Source of the DNA: NZWG01 sp964478995
Lineage (GTDB): Bacteria; Fidelibacterota; Marinisomatia; Marinisomatales; UBA1611
Reading direction: 5' to 3'
DNA: 8,329 nucleotides
Assembly: GCA_964478995.1 (NCBI GenBank)
Contig: CAYZJY010000080.1
Coordinates: 1-8,329, forward strand
Shown: piece after piece, positions 5,542-8,329 of the stretch
Layout: each line of letters starts with the position of its first letter
How positions within the stretch are numbered: position 1 is the stretch's first letter
Made by a program: the position numbers and the translations under genes
Notes under the pieces: model-generated
Told to the model about the DNA's origin: nothing
Seen by the model: only the letters and a program-made list of their open reading frames with translations
Database searches by the model: none

Positions 5542-5886
5542 TTATTTCTCGTCTGAAACTATGATCGTTAAATGACTTGTGGGCCTACGTAGCCTAGATG
5601 CTCTTCCCATAGCTGAAGCACGAAACCTTTTCATCACTGGGCCTCCATCTACAAAGGCTTCTTTGATACCCAACACTTCTGGATCAATATTCAACTCTTC
5701 ATTTTTTTGCATCAAATTTGAAACTGCAGATCTCAATGTCTTCTCTATCACTTTAGCCGCCTTTTCAGGAGAAAAATGGAGATGATTGAGTGCATCACCA
5801 ACTTTTAACCCTCTCACGCTGTCTAACGTTTTCCTCACTTTGAAGGGCGATTGATGTATATACCGAGCTATTGCTTTAGCTTCCAT
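5542..5886 (-). CDS. rplV: 50S ribosomal protein L22
   Basis: The protein has 114 residues with the start placed at MEAKAIARYIHQSPFKVRK, which is where family members begin (about 110 residues). The reading frame stays open a further 46 codons upstream, but that stretch lies inside rpsS and does not resemble L22, so I rejected the longer form. The chosen ATG has an AGGAA stretch 8 bases ahead (5895–5899) and lies 1 base after the rpsS stop. L22 contacts all six 23S rRNA domains, and its β-hairpin lines the exit tunnel opposite L4. The hairpin and C-terminal signature PVMKRFRASAMGRASRLRR followed by PTSHLTIIV is intact, with no insertion or deletion of the kind linked to macrolide resistance. 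Confidence 0.97.
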   Translation of the reverse strand: MEAKAIARYIHQSPFKVRKTLDSVRGLKVGDALNHLHFSPEKAAKVIEKTLRSAVSNLMQKNEELNIDPEVLGIKEAFVDGGPVMKRFRASAMGRASRLRRPTSHLTIIVSDEK

Positions 5887-5887
5887 T

Positions 5888-6157
5888 TTAATTTTTCCTA
5901 TCTCCCGAATGCATTCTAAATGTCCTAGTTGGTGAAAATTCGCCAAGTTTATGCCCAACCATATTTTCATATATGAAAACTGGAATGAACTTATTTCCAT
6001 TATGCACTGCAAGCGTATGGCCAACGAGTTCTGGAGTAATCATCGATCTTCTTGACCAAGTTTTTAATACCTTTTTCTTACCTGACTCATTCATTTCCGA
6101 AACCTTCTTTAATAGTTTCTCATCGACAAATGGACCTTTTTTTAACGATCGGGCCAT
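5888..6157 (-). CDS. rpsS: 30S ribosomal protein S19
   Basis: The protein has 89 residues, typical for the family (about 90). S19 sits in the 30S head with S13 and helps contact the A-site tRNA and the bridge to the 50S. The opening MARSLKKGPFVDEKLLKKV is nearly invariant in bacteria. WSRRSMITPELVGHTLAVHNG and MVGHKLGEFSPTRTF are the other signatures. The ATG shares its last-written base with the rplB stop (TAATG), a typical coupled start. The gene ends one base before the rplV ATG. The sequence is ordinary, and neither the length nor the motifs suggest damage. Confidence 0.98.
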   Translation of the reverse strand: MARSLKKGPFVDEKLLKKVSEMNESGKKKVLKTWSRRSMITPELVGHTLAVHNGNKFIPVFIYENMVGHKLGEFSPTRTFRMHSGDRKN

Positions 6158-6984
6158 TACATTTTCCTCCGTTTTACAATCATAGCATCTGACTTTTTAT
6201 TTTTTTTACGGGTTTTATATCCTTTAGTTGGTTTACCCCAAGGTGTAGTTGGATGTCTGCCTCCAGACGACTTCCCCTCTCCTCCACCCATAGGATGATC
6301 CACAGGGTTCATGGCGACTCCTCTAACTTTTGGTCTGCGTCCTAACCAACGACTACGTCCAGCTTTTCCAGAAACTATTTGCTCATGGATTCTATTCCCG
6401 ACTTGGCCAATTGTGGCCATACAGTTCTCTCTAACCATACGTATTTCACCTGAAGGTAATTTTAATGTACATAGACCTCCATCATGTGCCATAACCTGAG
6501 CAGATGCGCCAGCAGAACGTACCATTTGCCCTCCCTTGCCAGGTAAAAGTTCTATGTTATGGACAAACAATCCTGCAGGTACATTTTTTAGTTGAAGACA
6601 ATTTCCAACCTTTAAAGGTACATTCTCTCCTGACAAGATGGAGTCATCCACCTTAATTCCAACAGGACTTAGGATATAACGTTTTTCTCCATCTGCATAT
6701 TGGATTAAAGAAATATTTGCTGATCTATTAGGGTCATATTCAACTGTCATTACTTTCCCTGGAATATCAAACTTATTGCGTTTGAAATCTATCAACCTAT
6801 AACGACGCTTGTGACCACCACCCCTACGCCTAATTGTGATCCTACCAGTATTATTCCTACCCCCACTTTTCCTCAAGGCTTTAGTTAGGCTTTTTTCTGG
6901 AATTCGCGTTGTAAGCTCAGAGAAGTCCGATCTCGAGGCAAAGCGTGAACCTGGGGTCACAGATTTTAATTGTTTAATACCCAT
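6157..6984 (-). CDS. rplB: 50S ribosomal protein L2
   Basis: The protein has 275 residues, against 273 in E. coli, so it is full length. L2 is a primary 23S rRNA-binding protein needed for subunit association and for peptidyl transferase activity. The N-terminal half contains NNTGRITIRRRGGGHKRRYR and the OB-like region, and the middle has the SH3-like domain with GGQMVRSAGASAQVMAHDGG. The C-terminal segment holds RGVAMNPVDHPMGGGEG. The functionally critical His of the DHP triplet is present; the following position is Met rather than the His found in E. coli, a variant I recall from several other bacterial groups. The tail KTRKKNKKSDAMIVKRRKM is basic as usual. The stop codon shares one base with the rpsS start. 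Confidence 0.98.
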   Translation of the reverse strand: MGIKQLKSVTPGSRFASRSDFSELTTRIPEKSLTKALRKSGGRNNTGRITIRRRGGGHKRRYRLIDFKRNKFDIPGKVMTVEYDPNRSANISLIQYADGEKRYILSPVGIKVDDSILSGENVPLKVGNCLQLKNVPAGLFVHNIELLPGKGGQMVRSAGASAQVMAHDGGLCTLKLPSGEIRMVRENCMATIGQVGNRIHEQIVSGKAGRSRWLGRRPKVRGVAMNPVDHPMGGGEGKSSGGRHPTTPWGKPTKGYKTRKKNKKSDAMIVKRRKM

Positions 6985-6986
6985 AA

Positions 6987-7304
6987 CTAATTAGATGTAT
7001 CACCGCGCATTATGTCAATAGTTGAATTTGATTCCAAAGAAATAATTGCTTTTTTATAATCAGACCTTTTACCTGTTGTTCTTATTGTCCTACCACCACT
7101 TCTAACTGTCATTTGCTTATGCTTCCCAACCTGCCTAATTGTAGCAACCTTCAAAACCTTGACATCAAATTTTGATTCAATTGCCTTTTTGATCTCCGTC
7201 TTATTTGCATCAATTTTAACTAGAAATGCGTATTTATTTTGCCTCTCTTCCAATAAGGCCATTTTTTCTGTTAAAACTGGTTTAATAATTATTTCTGAAT
7301 ACAT
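6987..7304 (-). CDS. rplW: 50S ribosomal protein L23
   Basis: The protein has 105 residues, within the normal range of about 95–105. L23 binds 23S rRNA domain III beside the exit tunnel and is the docking site for trigger factor and the signal recognition particle in bacteria. The N-terminus IIKPVLTEKM matches the conserved start of the fold, where the Glu of the TEK triplet aligns with the region contacted by trigger factor. The central DANKTEIKKAIESKFDVKV and the later TGKRSDYKKAIISL are the other family landmarks. The extended basic segment between them (GKHKQMTVRSGGRTIRTT) corresponds to the tunnel-lining loop of bacterial L23. It starts 4 bases after rplD stops and ends 2 bases before rplB begins. 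The Shine-Dalgarno signal is weak, so translational coupling to rplD is likely. Confidence 0.97.
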   Translation of the reverse strand: MYSEIIIKPVLTEKMALLEERQNKYAFLVKIDANKTEIKKAIESKFDVKVLKVATIRQVGKHKQMTVRSGGRTIRTTGKRSDYKKAIISLESNSTIDIMRGDTSN

Positions 7305-7308
7305 AAAT

Positions 7309-7938
7309 CTAGTCTCTAAGCATCTCTGTCAGCATCTTCATGCTATCTTTATCAATTACCAAGATATCACAATCAATCATGTCATAGGTACTGGCCTTTC
7401 TATAATCAACAAGATGGACATTATTTAAATTTCTAACGGACATATCTAAATTATCATTACCTTTTTCACTTATCAGTAAGGTCAACTTCTTATCTTGCAA
7501 TTTTAATGTTTTAAGAATTGAAACAAATTCTGAAGTTTTATGACTTTTCATGGAAAATTCATCTACTACAACAAGATTACCTTCTGCTGCCTTACTTGAC
7601 AAAACAGATCTACGAGCTAACTTACTTAATTTTTTTGGAAGTTTATGGTTATATGAATGAGGCTCTGGTCCAAATATTGTTCCACCTCCTTTCCATAATG
7701 GCGACCTTATAGTTCCAGCCCTTGCGACACCACGACCTTTTTGTTTCCATGGTTTTTTTCCACCACCATTAACAAGCGCTCTATTTTTTGATGAATGTGT
7801 ACCTTGTCTCATATTATTCAACTCGGACAACACAGCTTGACGTACAGCATTTTTATTTGGAGCAACTCCAAATATATCTTTATTTGCGGTAGCATCACCT
7901 ACTTTATCACCTTTAATATTTAATACATCGAACTTCAT
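7309..7938 (-). CDS. rplD: 50S ribosomal protein L4
   Basis: The protein has 209 residues, close to the usual length of about 200. L4 has a globular domain on the 50S surface and a long basic loop that lines the peptide exit tunnel near the macrolide site. The loop is recognisable at about residues 50–95: KKPWKQKGRG (61–70) followed by ARAGTIRSPLWKGGG and the GPEPHSYN block. The tunnel-tip motif looks standard, so nothing suggests a macrolide-resistance change. The ATG lies 5 bases after the rplC stop, with no clear Shine-Dalgarno sequence ahead of it. An out-of-frame ATG at 7941–7943 is followed by a stop after one more codon, and that stop overlaps the rplD ATG. In E. coli L4 represses the S10 operon; the leader needed to judge this here lies outside the window. 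Confidence 0.98.
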   Translation of the reverse strand: MKFDVLNIKGDKVGDATANKDIFGVAPNKNAVRQAVLSELNNMRQGTHSSKNRALVNGGGKKPWKQKGRGVARAGTIRSPLWKGGGTIFGPEPHSYNHKLPKKLSKLARRSVLSSKAAEGNLVVVDEFSMKSHKTSEFVSILKTLKLQDKKLTLLISEKGNDNLDMSVRNLNNVHLVDYRKASTYDMIDCDILVIDKDSMKMLTEMLRD

Positions 7939-7943
7939 ATCAT

Positions 7944-8329
7944 TTATTTACTAATAACTACAGTCCCATTTCTTGCACCTGGGACCGCACCCTTTACAAG
8001 GACTTGATTACTCTCTCTATCCACTTTTAACACCATGAGGTTTTCTACTGTTACCTTTGAATTCCCATGGCGACCAGCCATTCTCATTCCAGGAAACACA
8101 CGAGAAGGATCTGAAGCTTGGCCAATTGAGCCTGGTGCTCGTTCAGTATGACCTGTACCATGGGTCTTTTTTTGTCTCGAAAAATTATGTCTTTTTATTA
8201 CACCCGTAAATCCTTTACCCTTTGATGTACCTGTGATTCTGACATAATCACCCTCATTAAAAATCCCTACATGGAATGCTTGACCTAATTCATAATCAAA
8301 ACCTGGAACTTTATCAAATTCAACTAGAA
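7944..8329 (-). CDS. rplC: 50S ribosomal protein L3, C-terminal part (5' end cut by window)
   Basis: I translated this myself from the minus strand: 127 residues are readable before a TAA stop at 7944–7946. L3 binds 23S rRNA early in 50S assembly, and its long loop reaches towards the peptidyl transferase centre. The diagnostic block GFTGVIKRHNFSRQKKTHG, followed by RAPGSIG and RVFPGMRMAGRHGN, is the family's core signature. The ending KGAVPGARNGTVVISK is a typical L3 C-terminus. The Gln in NFSRQ aligns with the Gln that PrmB methylates in E. coli; whether this organism methylates it is unknown. Roughly the first 80 residues are missing because the window ends. The stop lies 5 bases before the rplD start. 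There is no sign of truncation other than the window edge. Confidence 0.97.
   Translation of the reverse strand, partial: LVEFDKVPGFDYELGQAFHVGIFNEGDYVRITGTSKGKGFTGVIKRHNFSRQKKTHGTGHTERAPGSIGQASDPSRVFPGMRMAGRHGNSKVTVENLMVLKVDRESNQVLVKGAVPGARNGTVVISK

Larger units (their letters stand above)
1..8329 (-). other. S10–spc ribosomal protein operon (internal part, both ends outside window)
   Basis: Twenty ribosomal protein genes run on the minus strand with gaps of at most 12 bases and five short overlaps. The order from rplC to rplO matches the E. coli S10 and spc operons. The rpsQ–rplN junction, where E. coli has an intergenic region with the spc promoter, is only 5 bases here, so I infer one fused transcription unit. 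The leader and rpsJ would lie above base 8329, and secY and later genes below base 1. The translational regulators known from E. coli (L4 acting on the S10 leader, S8 acting near rplX/rplE) cannot be confirmed: the leader is outside the window, and I could not recognise an S8-binding helix around the rplX/rplE junction. Confidence 0.95.

Noticed and set aside
5887..6024. Open 46-codon upstream extension of the rplV frame
   Set aside because: It lies within rpsS, does not resemble L22, and the ATG at 5886 matches the family N-terminus with a Shine-Dalgarno site 8 bases ahead.
1546..7712. Other plus-strand open frames of 62–90 codons
   Set aside because: All lie opposite well-identified ribosomal protein genes, are rich in Ser, Leu, Ile and Phe as expected from reversed Lys- and Arg-rich codons, and resemble no family.
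7936..7943. ATG at 7943 as the rplD start
   Set aside because: It is out of frame and meets TGA after one more codon; the ATG at 7938 gives the conserved L4 N-terminus.
1..8329. Mobile elements, CRISPR arrays, tRNA or rRNA genes, or an undescribed system
   Set aside because: Every stretch is occupied by a recognised ribosomal protein gene with gaps of at most 12 bases; no direct-repeat arrays, inserted genes or broken genes were seen.

Overview
The window lies entirely inside the conserved bacterial S10–spc ribosomal protein gene cluster. All genes are on the minus strand, so transcription runs from base 8329 down to base 1. In transcription order the genes are rplC (5' end cut off by the window), rplD, rplW, rplB, rpsS, rplV, rpsC, rplP, rpmC, rpsQ, rplN, rplX, rplE, rpsN, rpsH, rplF, rplR, rpsE, rpmD and rplO. 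A few bases that may be the start of secY follow rplO at the window edge. This is the same order as in Escherichia coli. There the S10 and spc operons are separated after rpsQ; here only 5 bases lie between rpsQ and rplN, so the two appear to be one transcription unit.

Packing is extremely tight. Four junctions overlap by 1 base as TAATG (rplB/rpsS, rplP/rpmC, rplE/rpsN, rpsE/rpmD). One overlaps by 4 bases as ATGA (rpmD/rplO). The largest gap is 12 bases. There is no room for internal promoters, terminators or RNA genes except inside coding sequence, and I saw none. Four genes use non-ATG starts: TTG for rpsC and rpsE, GTG for rpsQ and rplN. Each has a purine-rich Shine-Dalgarno-like stretch at plausible spacing.

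The proteins build the large-subunit core and exit tunnel (L3, L4, L23, L2, L22, L29, L24), the central protuberance (L5, L18), the tRNA and factor-binding side (L16, L6, L14), and parts of the small subunit: head (S3, S14, S19), platform (S8), body (S5, S17). Co-transcription and coupled translation would keep them stoichiometric.

The organism is a bacterium with an AT-rich genome. S14 is the short zinc-binding form, L30 is present, and L2 reads DHPMGGGEG. Together with the general look of L2, L5 and S17, this loosely suggests an uncultured, perhaps marine, lineage near the FCB group, for example a Marinimicrobia/SAR406-like bacterium. That is impression-level inference; a tree is needed.

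I found no accessory, mobile, CRISPR or otherwise undescribed system. The points worth a second look are small: unusual start codons with nearby out-of-frame ATGs, a basic N-terminal extension on L5, a divergent S5 loop, a short S3 with an altered helicase-site residue, and a possible GTGA-coupled secY start.
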